This document shows, in pieces, positions 33,735-46,234 of a stretch of DNA of 64,000 bases; within the stretch, counting starts at the first letter, position 1; each line of letters begins with the position of its first letter. The stretch comes from Tubulanus polymorphus (lineage: Eukaryota; Nemertea; Palaeonemertea; Tubulaniformes; Tubulanidae). Position numbers and translations under genes: made by a program. The notes under the pieces are model-generated. The model saw nothing but the letters and a program-made list of their open reading frames with translations. It did no database searches and was not told the DNA's origin. The stretch lies in contig NC_134033.1 of the NCBI RefSeq assembly GCF_964204645.1, positions 3,035,631 to 3,099,630 of the forward strand. The letters run 5' to 3'.

Positions 33735-34160
33735 AATTGATAACGATCGGCCTTTCGTAGAATCTCCCTGAAGGTCACAATTTTAGTAAATTGACCTTGG
33801 GAGGTTTAAACCTCCCGAATCCAATTAGCAAAATATTGGTCCTCTATGTCGGCGACAATAAAACTACCCTGCGCGTAACTTTCTATTGTGCGCCTGCCGC
33901 GTTTTGGGCACGAGTAGCTTACGTAATCTTAATTGAAAGTTGAGATCACAGGCAGATATTGAGGTCTATGGCCCACACATAACATCATAAATTGGTCAGG
34001 AAATAAAGTGTTTTGTGGTATAGATGACACGTTTGTACGATTTTACACTGTAAATTTATCATTTTTCAGGACTTAAGGACCAAAAATCGGCAATATTTTT
34101 GATACAAACTGAGAAAGTATCAAAACATTTGAGAACGCGTTATATATGTTCTTTTTCACG
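33735..34160 (-). repeat. right arm of the long inverted repeat
   Basis: Reverse complement of 27640-28085, including the palindrome GGGAGGTTTAAACCTCCC at 33799-33816. The arms enclose about 5.6 kb that contains no identifiable transposase. Confidence 0.85.
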
Positions 34161-34955
34161 GACCGATTATAAACCAGTGTTGAAATAATACAATATCAAA
34201 AAGTTCTTTAATATATCTGAGTTAAACCTATTATCAAAAGACGATAATTTCGTACCAGAGGAACAAATTATATCGGATACTTAAAAGTTGAATCTACCGC
34301 TGGCGCCAACTTATTCTCAATAATCATTATTAAGACACACAAACATTTCCCCAACTATCGGTGACCGAACATATAAGATCATCATTTTTTGCCATCATAC
34401 GTGTAGGCGTTCCAAAACAGAGGGACACAAATGGGAAAAAAATTAATTTTTTTTATTATTAGAGTATTCAACACAAAAAACATCAAAGGACCGCAAAAAA
34501 ACAAAAATTATTGGAAATTGTGATTAAGTTGATTCAAATAATGGAAAAAATGAAAAAGAACTAGTTTTCGCAAATCATGAGATTGAAAATTAAGATGAAC
34601 ATAACTTTTATAAGTTACTGGATTGAAACCAGGACGGGAATAACAGAATTTTCTTTTGTCGAAAAATTGTGCCGAAAAGAGGAGTGAGGAATGAAAACAA
34701 TTCAGTACGATGAATTTTGCTGATCCGTGTCCCAAGTAAAAATGCTGAACGGACTATAATGCGGATGTACATAGATTGAGTCAAATCAAACGTTTTTAAA
34801 TGATGATCATAAGTTTCTGAATTATCAATTCACCTCATTTATTATTGGTTGGACTTTCGTCGCGTTCACACTACGAACCAGTTAGACCGTTCTAAACGGG
34901 TCCGTGTCCGGAACAGGACAAATTTAGAACGGACCGAATCATAGTGCGCGAGTCA
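34161..34955. other. non-coding, nothing recognised
   Basis: AT-rich spacer between the inverted-repeat arm and the receptor B 5' flank. Confidence 0.4.
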
Positions 34956-35050
34956 GATTCTCGCCGGGGTTATTGTAACCGTTTCCTAACTAAAGATTCC
35001 GAACATTTCTCTGTTTCGATTCTACCGCTGTCATCGTCGTCTTACTTGGT
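34956..35050 (+). pseudogene. receptor 7TM-exon scraps upstream of copy B
   Basis: TCTCGCCGGGGTTATTGTAACCGTTTCC matches the TM3-start coding sequence (compare 41190-41216), and ATTCTACCGCTGTCATCGTCGTCTTACTT matches the region after TM4 (compare 41363-41391). Between them the intervening exon sequence is missing. This is a collapsed remnant of an older receptor copy. Confidence 0.75.
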
Positions 35051-35575
35051 TAGTGTTGGTTTTCCGAGTGAGCACCGAACAAGTCCTTACCCGCCACAAT
35101 CAGATATCCACGCGCTTCACTTAGCTTCAACTCAGTTATTATATTGACTGTAGAGTGTGAATCGTAAAAACATGTTGACGAAATAGTTTACAGAGACGCA
35201 GAATATTTTGAGGTAAAGATAGAAAATGTTATCGAATATTATCACAAACTGAACGCAGTTCGGGAGCGACAGTAAATATTTTTAGAGAAATAATTGCACA
35301 TGATTATAGACACGATATATTAAAACACGTCTAAATTTAGAAACCGCGGTAATTATTGCGAAACCGAGCGCAGGTGAAAGTAACAGAAATACGAGACTGG
35401 CGCCAGTTTGATGGGAGATCTTTTTACAAAATAATTGGACTCGGTCATTTCGTCAACATCAATTCTGACATTCTGACAACTCGTCATTACTTTGCAGCGA
35501 CTCTTATGAGAAATATCGCGCAAACTTGGAAATAGTTAGAAATGTGTTTGTTTTGAAGCGTGAATTGTGTTCAAT
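35050..35575 (+). promoter_or_regulatory. conserved 5' flank of receptor copy B
   Basis: Nearly the same sequence as upstream of A, with small indels. It includes the ACCGCGGTAATTA and CTGGCGCCAGTTTGATGGG blocks. Confidence 0.6.
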
Positions 35576-38500
35576 ATGCAGCGAATGAAAGCGTTGTTCG
35601 TAGTTTTACTGATCGCTTGCGGAGACTGTATATTTACGCGGGCTGATCGCGCAAACTCTGTCGAGGAAGCCGCGTCTGTTACAGTCAGTTCATCTTGTAA
35701 CAACACTCAATACTCCGTCGATTCTACGTCTGGTTACATCGTTTCACCGAACTATCCGTCGTTAGTGCGCGGTGTTGAATGTCGTTGGTTCGTCAACAGC
35801 TCTTTACCGGGAAGTTTTCTCGTTCAAGTTTACTACGACATCGAGCCGTCGATATTCTGTAACGAAAACTACCTTCTCATCGGTGAGTCCGAAAACAAAC
35901 TCTGCGCTACCGGAAGAAAACAACTAGATATCTGCAGTAACGATTTGATTTCGTTGTTGTTTAGGAGTAACGTCGATGGAGCACGAGGTAGTCGGGTTTA
36001 TATCATATATCGTTTTGAAGAACAGAGTCGCTTGAAAATCGTACATAAATGCTCAAAGCGTGCGGTTAAAGAATTACCAACTCAAACAGGTTATGAATTC
36101 ATGATTTCTACCCGGCGATGTAAATTGTTGTTAGAATGGATCGGGATGCCAGACGGGTTTGCAATGAATTTAACGTTTATAGAGATAGATTTCAGATTAT
36201 ATCCCGGTGAGGATCCGATGAAAACTCGTCCTCAAATTTACGACGGATGGAACAGCACCAGTGAACCTATAGCTCTTATACGAGAACAAACCGGACATCC
36301 GCCTTCATCGTTTTATACTAAAACTAATAAAGCACGTATTGATTTTTTGTCAAGTAGAGTTAAGTCGCAGTTACTCGTGCAAGTTTACAAAATATCAGAT
36401 TGGAAAATCTCTAACCCGTTAATTCAAGTCTATGATAAATCAGGACTGCTCACTACAATTGATGGAATACCACATATAGTAACTCAGTCTAAACACTTAT
36501 ACTGCTGGTCTATCACAGTCGATGTTCTGCAGTACGTCGTCTTCAACTGGACACGTGATCTCGTCTCGTCACCAGGTGTCGTTGGTGTATATAAACAGGA
36601 AGGGTTACGTATTGTGAGAACTGATATTGTACTCAGTTTTAACCATCTTAAATCTCTGAGTGTAAAATCAGACGGATCTCTCGTGATTCTGTGCGTTTTT
36701 ACGACATCGGATTTTGTAAGATCGAATTTGAAAATAGAATTTGAGGTGAAATCAATGACAATATCAGACGTCTACGTCAACAAGCCATGGATACGGGTAA
36801 GTTTGTTATAATGATTTGTAAATTGGGTTCGTGTAATAGAATCATTGTAAATTGTTGTATTGTTCAACGTGATAAAACTACGCAATAAATCGCGAGAGAC
36901 GAATGAAATATAAGTCCCACAATCACAGCATCAAAACAGATTTTAAAACTACTAAAATTTATTCAAAACCTCAAATTTTCGGTTTTATGCTAAAAACTAT
37001 TTTCAAGAATGCACATAAAAACTAGGTGATATTGACCAGAGAGGAAACAGGGACAAACATTTTATTATGGGGGGGGGGATTGTAAACGTAAAAATTGATA
37101 GTAAACGTTCAATGCTGTTATCAATTCTCTTATATTTCAGAATGATGCAGGCGTGACATCAATATCGGCTGTTCACTTGTTCCCGAAATCAAAGAATACA
37201 TTGTATCGTGTAACTACATTACAACTAAACTGGAAAGTGAACATCTATGAAGAACAGTTGAAACTATCAGTGCTATCAGAAAAATGTGATCGAGCTGGTT
37301 TTTATATGTTTGATGGTAGTAATTTCACAGCTAGACGCTATGGTCCGTATTGTCCTGGTTCATACTACGGTCGATCTGTCGTCAGCCTGATTACATCAGG
37401 TGGACCGGTTACTGTAGTAGCATACGCTTAATACAATGACAATCAGTTAACAGTCGGTGATCCTGTCTGGTCATCTCTACAATTTGCTCCTACTGATTGT
37501 GACGGTTATGGTCTACAGGAAGAAGAACGTCAGATCAATATGACGTCACACTGTCTCGTGATTACACCTGAAAATCGACGCCTTCGATTGAAAAATATTC
37601 ACATATTATCAGAACACGAATATCAAATTGACCGATGTTTTCTCAAGATGTTCTTGCGATGTGATCAGTTTCTGAGTTTGAGTAATCAGTTTCTTAATAA
37701 CAGTCTCGTATTAAACACTGTAGATTTCACAGGTAATGAGTTTGGATTCTGGCAATATCCACTAATAGTTGAACTACGTCGTAAATGTCTAGGAGTGAAA
37801 AAATCGGATAGTTTTGGATTTGCCGGTTCCCGTCTCCCAGTTACTACTAAAGATAAATGTGGACTCGTGCAGTCACCGAACTACCCGGGTTTGGCAAACC
37901 CTACATCAAAATCTATTTCCTATAAATTTGAAAACCCGATACAACAAAAAATATTTCAATATTACAGATTTATCGTCAAATTCATTGGACCCGTATCATG
38001 TGAAACAGACAGATTCGGTCGAAATGATCCGATCATTTTGATACAATCAATAAATTACGAACCATTTCTTAATGGGAAATATTTCAAAACCATAGAAACT
38101 CAACGTGAAACGAAAACATGTGAAAATAACGCGGTTCGTGGAATTATATTTTATAGTTTAACAGATAATACTTTGCGTTTTGAAGTAAACAATTTCATTC
38201 CGACATTTCAAATACAATACACTTTACACGAGTCGTTACCGATTAAACATTTCGATGATTTCTACTGTAAAGAAGGATTTCTGGATTCCGGAATTTCCTG
38301 CATCAAATTCATCAGAGATGAACGTCTGAATTGGGAGAACGCTGAAATATACTGTAGACAGAAGTACGCGGGACATCTACTCAGTATCAACTCAGAACAG
38401 GAAATGATTTCCATCAAAAGATTATTCGCTACAGAACTTCTCCGAATGGCGTACACATTAAAAGCGCTCATAATAATGGTTGGATTAAAATGGAAGGTAA

Positions 38501-41500
38501 GACTAATGTATTCAAATATGAATTAGAATAGGATGATTTTTAAAGATTATGATATGTTTCATTTTGTTCACGAAACAGAATGATGGTTATTACACGTGGA
38601 CTGACGGTAAACCATTGAGCTACACAGAGTGGTATAAACCTGTTATTAATGAAACGATACCAGAAGTTATTCGAGGATTGATACCTCCGCTAAGAAAACA
38701 GCCGATAAATGACGTCAATATGCCGTGTTCGGCGATGATACTGAATAATCCACGAGGATCAGCGAACTGGGTTCGATTCCCGTGTCAAATCGAGGAGACG
38801 CATACGACATTCATTTGTGAATCTGAGAGAATCGACTTCAAAAACAAACACAATTCAACGATAAACGATGCGAACAATTCAACAAATACAGACTTAAATA
38901 AAACCATAGATCAAATGATTCCCGATAATACTCTGATTAATTCAACCTGTCCAAGAGATTGGGTAACTATTTCCGGACAATGTTATCAAATACTAACCGA
39001 CTGGAAAAACAATCGTGGTTTGAATATTCGGAGTGCTAGAGAAATGTGTCACAGCATCCGCGCCGAAATAGTAAGAAACAACTTAAATATAGAAAGTGAT
39101 ATGAACAATTTGATCAACAAATTTCAATATCGCCATCAATATGGCGCTATACTGACAATGGACCGCGACGCATTTAAAGTTATCAAACCACTGGTGACCA
39201 GAAATGAAATTACTTATATTCAATCGGTTAAATGGTTATTGAAACCTTTCGATACAAAAGATAAAGTGCATTCCGTGTTGTGTAACTATAATGTAACTGG
39301 TGAAGAGTTAGCTTCTATAAGCGGTTGTAAATCGTGGCAGTTTGAATGTAACGATCAAAGATGTATCAGCGACCATCGCGTATGTGATACCAGACACGAC
39401 TGTCAACACGGTGAAGATGAACTCGATTGTACGGATATCAATTTACACAGTAAGTTCCGCTGTAACGATGGACAGGTTATATCGATTAGCGGTTTCTGTG
39501 ACTTTATTAGAGATTGCGTCGATGGCTCGGATGAGAACTCGTGCTATCATCCACCGTGTTTATCTACGCAATATCGCTGTTCCAATCACCAATGCATCGA
39601 TAGTTATAAACGATGTGACGGACTAGCCAACTGTGAAGACGGTTCCGATGAGATCGGATGCACTGCCGAAATTTGTCAGGGGTTCTCGTGCGCGGACGGT
39701 AAATGTATTAGTTCTCAGTTGTACCGGGATGGTGTCGTGGATTGTAGCGGAAGTCTCGAAGAAGACGAATTAGTCACTAATATTACAGTGAATCCCGAGG
39801 TTTACTGTAATAATGACAATCACTGTACGACTCGTTTCACAGATCTGTGCAAGGAATCGGATGAACAAAGATGTTCGTTCTATTCTCCTCGCTGTTATTC
39901 CCGATACGAAAGGTGTATTTTAGAAAGGATGCCGATTGGTTTTCCGGTATGTAGAAATCTTGAACATATACTCGCGTGTAATGACTTCGAATGCGCGGCT
40001 GGTACTGTAAAATGTCCGGCATCTTACTGTATACCGATCAGACACGTTTGTGACGGTCGATCCGATTGTCCTAATTCTGAAGATGAACGAAACTGCGAGA
40101 CTTGGTCGTGTCCGGGAATGTTTAAATGTGGCCAGGAAAACCGATGTATTCCGCAATCTGAAGTTTGCGACGGAGTCGTAAATTGTAAACATAACTCGGA
40201 TGACGAGTCATTCTGTAAGGTCACGTGTCCTGAGCGTTGTAATTGCCGGGGTCATTTCATCGATTGTGAAAATGCTCTATTATCAGATATTACTGGTCGG
40301 TTTATAGAATCAACTCGGGTTTTGATTTTGTCGAATAACCGAGTCGTATTTAACGAGTCGACGTTCAACTCTTTCATTTATCTTCGTTTTCTCGATATTT
40401 CGGACAATAATTTGTCTTACATCGTTCCAAACGCGTTTTCTAATCTAAATAATCTATACGCATTAGACCTTACACACAACCGCTTAACATCATTATCTGC
40501 TAATACATTCGCAGGTTTGATCGGTTTAAAACAACTATTTCTTATCGGAAATCCGCTGCAACATTTAGAAGACGGTAGTTTCCGAGGTCTGGCGTCACTG
40601 ATTGTTTTCGATCTTCACCGACTTTCTATATCGGTTCTCGGTGAAAATGTATTTAAAGGTTTATCCGCAATACAGTCGTTAAATATCAGCAGTAACAGAA
40701 TTCGTTATATTTCTAGCTATGCTTTTTCTGGACTGACTAAACTAGAAATTCTAGACCTCGTCAACAATTCCGAAGTAATATTTGTAAAAAGAAACGTTCT
40801 TGGCGATCTTACATCATTGAAATACCTCGCTTCGGATGCTTACAAATTTTGCTGCATGGCACCGAATGTTGACCGATGTCTTCCCGAAGCTGATCAATTT
40901 TCGACCTGCTCTGACCTGATGGGTAACGCTGTACTGAGGGCCATCATCTGGATGATCGCATCTTTCAGTTTTCTCGCTAACAGTATCGTTATTTTATTTC
41001 GCGTTCAAGCTTTGCGGATGGAATCCTCCGGAACACGTAACACATCTTCAGATGTCCTCATCATAAATATTGCCGGTTGTGATTTTCTGATGTCGGTCTA
41101 TTTGTTTTTGATCGCAGGAGCTGACCACGCGTTCAAAGGCGTTTATTATCTGAATTCTGAAACCTGGACGGATAGCTCATTATGTCGTCTCGCCGGGGTT
41201 ATTGTCACCGTTTCGTGCGAAGGTTCCTTAACTTTTCTCTTAATTCTAACGCGTCAGAGATATTCAAATATCGTCAACCCATTTTCTAGAAGTCCGATTA
41301 TAACTCCGAAATACGTTATCGGTATTTGCTGCATTTGTTGGCTCGTTATAAGCACGGTTTCTATTCTACCGCTGTCATCGTCGTCTTACTTCGGAGACAA
41401 TTTTTACGGTACAACTGGAGTTTGTTTGCCTATGAATTTACTGACGATCGACGTCAATGGCTGGCACTATTCATTCGCTATTTTTGCCTTGTTCAATGTG

Positions 41501-41830
41501 GCCATATTGGCTACGATAATGACGACGTACGCTCAGATGTATAGACTCGTATCTGGGAGTAGGTCGGGTTCGGGTAGAGCCGATCCTACCGAACTGGTTT
41601 TAGCTCGAAGGAGTTTAGTAATCAATCTGTGTAATCTATTTTGCTGGCTACCGATAATAATCGTTCAGTTTTGCGCCGTATTTTCGGTCGAGATACCGAA
41701 CCAGGTGGCCGCTTGGCTGGCCGTTCTATTTTTACCGATCAACTCGTCTCTGAATCCGCTTCTTTATACAATACTGACGATCGACATGAAATCAATTAGA
41801 ACGAGATATAAACGTCAACAAAAGAAGTAG
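35576..41830 (+). pseudogene. CUB/C-type lectin/LDLa/LRR 7TM receptor, copy B (one nonsense codon)
   Basis: Exons 35576-36796, 37141-38496 and 38579-41830 keep the same phase-0 structure as copy A. The only break seen is TAA at 37429-37431 in exon 2, where copies A and C read TAT (Tyr) in a CUB-like segment; the frame continues unchanged on both sides. Without it the protein would be about 1942 aa with the same domain order. The C-terminal tail differs from A and C after DMKSIR: it reads TRYKRQQKK and then stops. The 3' flank is also unrelated, so this copy acquired a different end. Polyadenylation signal AATAAA is at 41851-41856. It could be a recent pseudogene, a polymorphic null allele or a sequencing error; the truncated product would contain only the first extracellular part. 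Confidence 0.8.
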
Positions 41831-43590
41831 ATTAAGAACACTTCAATAGCAATAAAGGAGCTTTTAAACGAATCGTTTTAGTGTTCATGGTCGCGCACCA
41901 AACTCTAGTAATGAATCTAAAGAACAAAGGACAGATATTAACGACGACCTTTGGGCCCATGGTCCATTCAGTTTTTATATCACTACTTTATCTACACAAT
42001 TCATATAAATTAGTGTTTTTTCGTAGCTATTAGATTCATTGTAGATTGTTTGTTGAATGCAATAGTATTTACTTCAGGTGTGGATTTAAGGGTGAGATCT
42101 CGGTGAGCCCTTTACTGGCCAGTGTAATTTAAATAGACGATTACATAGATGACGACTTATTTATCTATGAATGTATTCACCGATGTAGTGCGTGTTGCGT
42201 GCGTGCGTGCGTGCGTGCGTGCATGCCCACATTTTCTTGTTACATTTTTGTCACTGTATATCATGCGATATCAATAATGTAATAATGTAACGACCTTATG
42301 AAAAATAAATACTATACTACTTTACTAAATATGCCACCAAATGAAAGTATTTTCAGCCACCACCGAACCGTATGGTGACCGATTCGGGATAACGAAATAG
42401 CCAAGTAAAATAAAGTGCAATATACCTCATGCAAAATATCATAAGCATTGAATATCATGACTGAAATATGCAATCAATTTTCAATAGAATACGAAGTCAA
42501 GTTTAATGCTTAAAAGACTATATATATTCACTATTCTATCTACTTGCTCTTTCCTGGCATGATTAAATCCTTGAAAATCAAATGCTTTATTTCAAGTTCA
42601 TATTATCAAAGTATCAAAAACTGGTATGCACTTGGGTTATATGATCGCTACCGATGAGACAGACTCTCAACGGATATACCACGCGATATGTGATTTAAAC
42701 AGAATAGCAGATTTATTTCTCTCACAATTTAGTCATGTTAACCCCTTTATCAGATTTAATTTCGAAAGATGACTATATTCGAGTATATTGGGGCGTTGCT
42801 CGCCACAGTTACATTTTCGGTAATCGGGTGATGATTCGAAGCGTTCGGGTTCAACAGGTTTAAAGTTTATGATTATTTTTCCTAGTTTAATTTCGGTCAC
42901 GATACAGTTGGATTGACAGGTACTTTCGTTGTTGATCACGCGTAATCAGTTATCATACTAGAACACTAATTCTCCATCTATCCGCTAATTCTGGACGATG
43001 AACAAATTGAAATTTGTTTTTAATGGCTCACAGAATTGAGTCAAAACGTCTCTTAGTTTTTCTTCTAACTGTGGGCTTATCAAAGAACAGTTTGCAGAGT
43101 TAGGCTATAGATAATGCTTTGGTACGATCCTCAGGAAATGACGGAAATAGTTTTTCCATATCAACCACTTTTGCGGGTAGAAGCCGAATGGATGCTCCAT
43201 CTTTTAGTTTTTTGTAGAGTTCCAATTCCTAGAGACCCAGTTTCATTAACTGAATATTTTGGTTTAATCGCTTTCAATGCGGAAAAAAAATTCAAACTCA
43301 ACCGCGATTTAAAGTTAGAACTTTTTCATAAATATTTTGCCGTTTTCGTATAAGCAAGTAAATTCCTTTAGGTAAGCGATGTTGTTATTCAGCCATATGA
43401 ACTGTTCAAACCCGTCTGTTTTACGGTACCGAGTATCCATTGTATTACGTACGTTTAATGCGGGTATCAGTTTGTATCCATGGAACCACATCGCTTCAAG
43501 CGATCACTACTGAAAGGCTGCTGATTGAATGTATCTAACGTCGGGTGCAGTTCATTTTTTACGGGGTGATAAATATTACAAGAATTTTCG
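41831..43590. other. 3' flank of receptor B, no gene supported
   Basis: It starts with AATAAA at 41851. A (TGCG)n microsatellite lies at 42188-42222. Frames at 42733-42939 (minus) and 43114-43353 (plus) have no recognisable domain. This flank is not shared with copies A and C. Confidence 0.45.
42188..42222. repeat. (TGCG)n microsatellite
   Basis: About seven units of GCGT/GTGC tetranucleotide, ending in GCATGC. Confidence 0.95.
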
Positions 43591-45560
43591 TCTCGCATCC
43601 AAATATGTGTAAAATCTAATGGTTTTAGTCTCAGACAATAGAGCGGGTTAAAACAAATACATGTAGTTTGTAAGATCTAATATGCAAAGTCAAGTTGTTT
43701 ATATACCGATAAAACGTAAGACTCTTCGTAACTCTTGGAAATAAACACTTCGAACACAATAATTAGAATCATTACATCCAATGATGCCAGTCAAATTTCT
43801 ATGGTTTAGCTTAAATTCAAACGCAAATCGCTGGTCACATTTCATCCGAGTTCAGATTGAGTCTACTGTATTTTAGTTTGCTATAACGAGGGTCCAACTA
43901 AGATTAAATCTAACCTAACGTCAGTGTCCTAAAGAGAAACAATTTAAAATCTCTCCTCACCGGTTTATGTGAGCAGTTTTTCGATTATCTTTTCCTTGAA
44001 GAGATTTCAGCTCACATATGAGTCCTCTATCAGACCAGGTTGTTTTAGTAAGTACACACTTGATGCAATCAGGTCCTGATGAAGTGAGGAAGTTCTGGAA
44101 TCTGGAAAGTGTATTAATTTGACGGTTTAGTCAACGCGCATTGGCGGCAATCAGATTCTACACAGGAAGATCGTCTCTGAAAAAGCAACCTAGCGTTTAA
44201 TTAGACTTGAATCAGCTTGAATCCGACCTATGTTAAGTTTTACATTTAGATTTGAAGTTAAATTGTCCGCTCACCAATTCATGAGTGGAACTTCATGGAT
44301 TATTTCGATCAGTTGTCGTTTCATTGGGAGATGTGACACCCAAGCTACAGCACTAATATCTGTCCGGCCTTGTTGGTTCAGTCAGCAAACATTGACAGCA
44401 ATCAGATCATGAGAGAAGTAGAGCTTATCTGAAAAACAGTACCAGTATAAATCTCAATGATAATATTTAATTTGCCTCGATACATGCACATTGTAATCTG
44501 TTATAGCCAGTATTAAAAACCTACAAATCTACTCACCAACAATTTATGTGTGAAGCATCATTAATTATCTCAAAAATGTTTGGAGATCACAGCGTCGGTT
44601 TACTCAGCTTCGGGGTATTGACAGCAATCAGGTCCTCAGTGAGCAATGGCTGATCTGAAAAACAACAATTTCATATTTCAGTTCTGACTGGTAGAATCAA
44701 TGTTTAAGTTTAGGTTGGATGCCCGAGTGAGAACCCAGAGACAGAGAGTCAACTAGAATAATTTATCCATGAGATGAAAACTGTCGAAAGCATCCCTCGG
44801 CAACTTCGCAAAATTAGTATTTAGATTACTGGACCTAATAATTGACAAAAAGCTTATAGATCTCCCTTTTTACTAACCTAACCTCACGTATAAGGACTGG
44901 ACATATATGCGCGTGTATAGTGAATTCAACGTATGTTACGAATAAGTATTCAATTATTTCAAAAACCGAGGACAATAACAGGACACAATATAAACTAAGT
45001 TTGACATAATATGCGGATCAATGGACACGAGAACCACTGGCTAAATAATACCGGACTGACCCTGTTAATAAATTCAACTTCAATTCCCTAACTGATATAT
45101 GAAGTAGATATAATATCAGATATTCTCTAACAGTCCTCGTTAAAATGATAGTTCTATGCAGTAAATTAAATCCTTTCAAAATTGAATTGAAAGAAAAATC
45201 AGTTTGCAACACAATTTATCAATCACATTTCCATTATCTATGACTCGAATTTTCACAGGAATCAAACACGAATCTTAGAACTATTTGCAATTGATTATTA
45301 CATAAGATAAATTAAGATGATATCATCATAGGAAATATGCAATAAATTCAATTAATCAAATCTTCATTGTCTGTAATATAAATAACATTTTCAATTTTCA
45401 ACTCGAATTGTCACTGAAATTAAACACGAATCTTATCATAAAAAATAAGATTAACATTATATAATCATAGTAAATATGCAATAAATTCAATTAATCGAAT
45501 GTCCATTGTCTGTAACTTGAATTATCACTGAATTCGAAGAAATGTCTTAGAACTATCTAA
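43590..45560 (-). repeat. exon-like repeat family, fullest minus copy
   Basis: On the minus strand three exon-like units are seen: 44654-44537, 44428-44275 and 44176-43961. Each starts after a T-rich tract plus CAG (seen as CTGAAAAA on the plus strand) and ends before GTGAG. Units share GATTGCTGTCAAT, GCTGA.TAAACC and a terminal CATGAATTG or CACATAAATTG word. The part 44880-45560 matches 53990-54540 and, inverted, 4965-5480. No long frame runs through the units. Confidence 0.7.
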
Positions 45561-45589
45561 CTTTCTCTTAATTCTGAATATCGCATATA

Positions 45590-45725
45590 TCTAAATATCG
45601 TCAACCCGTTTTTTAGAAGTCCGATTATAACTCCGAAATACGTTATCGGTATTTGTTGCATTTGTTGGGTCGTTATAAGCACGGTTTCTATTCTACCGCT
45701 GTCATCCGAGTCTTACTTGGTTGAT
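45590..45725 (+). pseudogene. receptor 7TM-exon scrap upstream of copy C
   Basis: AAATATCGTCAACCCGTTTT to ATTCTACCGCTGTCATC matches the coding sequence between TM3 and TM5 (compare 41267-41391). It stops at the same CTTACTTGG point as the scraps upstream of the other copies. Confidence 0.85.
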
Positions 45726-46234
45726 GTTGGTTCTCCGATTAAGTCCTCACCCGCCAGAATCAGATTTCAATGCGCTTCACTTAGCTTCAACTCAGTTATT
45801 ATATTGACTGTAGAGTGTGAATTGTCAAAACAGATGTTGACGAAATGTTTTACAGAGACGCAGAATATATTGAGGTATAGATAGAAAATGTCATAGAATA
45901 TTATCACAAACTGAACGCAGTTCGGGAGCGACTGTAAAATTTTATAGAGAAATAATTGCACACGATTATAAAAACGATATATTAAAACACGTCTAAATTT
46001 AGAAACCGCGGTAATTACAGCGAAACCGAGAACAGATGAAAGTTTTACAAATACGAGACTGGCGCCAGTTTGATGGGCGGATTTTTTTACAAAATAATTG
46101 GACTCTGGATCAATTCGTCAACTTCTGCCATTTGCGAATTCGTCATTACTTTGCAGCTACTCTTATGAGAAATGTCGCGCAAACTTAGAAATAGTTAGAA
46201 ATGTGTTTGTTTTGAAGCGTGAATTGCGTTCAAT
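45726..46234 (+). promoter_or_regulatory. conserved 5' flank of receptor copy C
   Basis: Same blocks as upstream of A, B and D. GGGCGGATTTTTTTAC replaces GGGAGATCTTTTTAC of A and B. Confidence 0.6.

Noticed and set aside
37429-37431. Programmed read-through or selenocysteine at the stop in copy B
   Set aside because: The codon is TAA, not TGA, and the sister copies have a tyrosine codon there; a point mutation is simpler.
44230-44412. A short protein gene on the plus strand
   Set aside because: It crosses borders of the exon-like repeat units on the opposite strand, and the similar frame in the 53.4-kb copy diverges.
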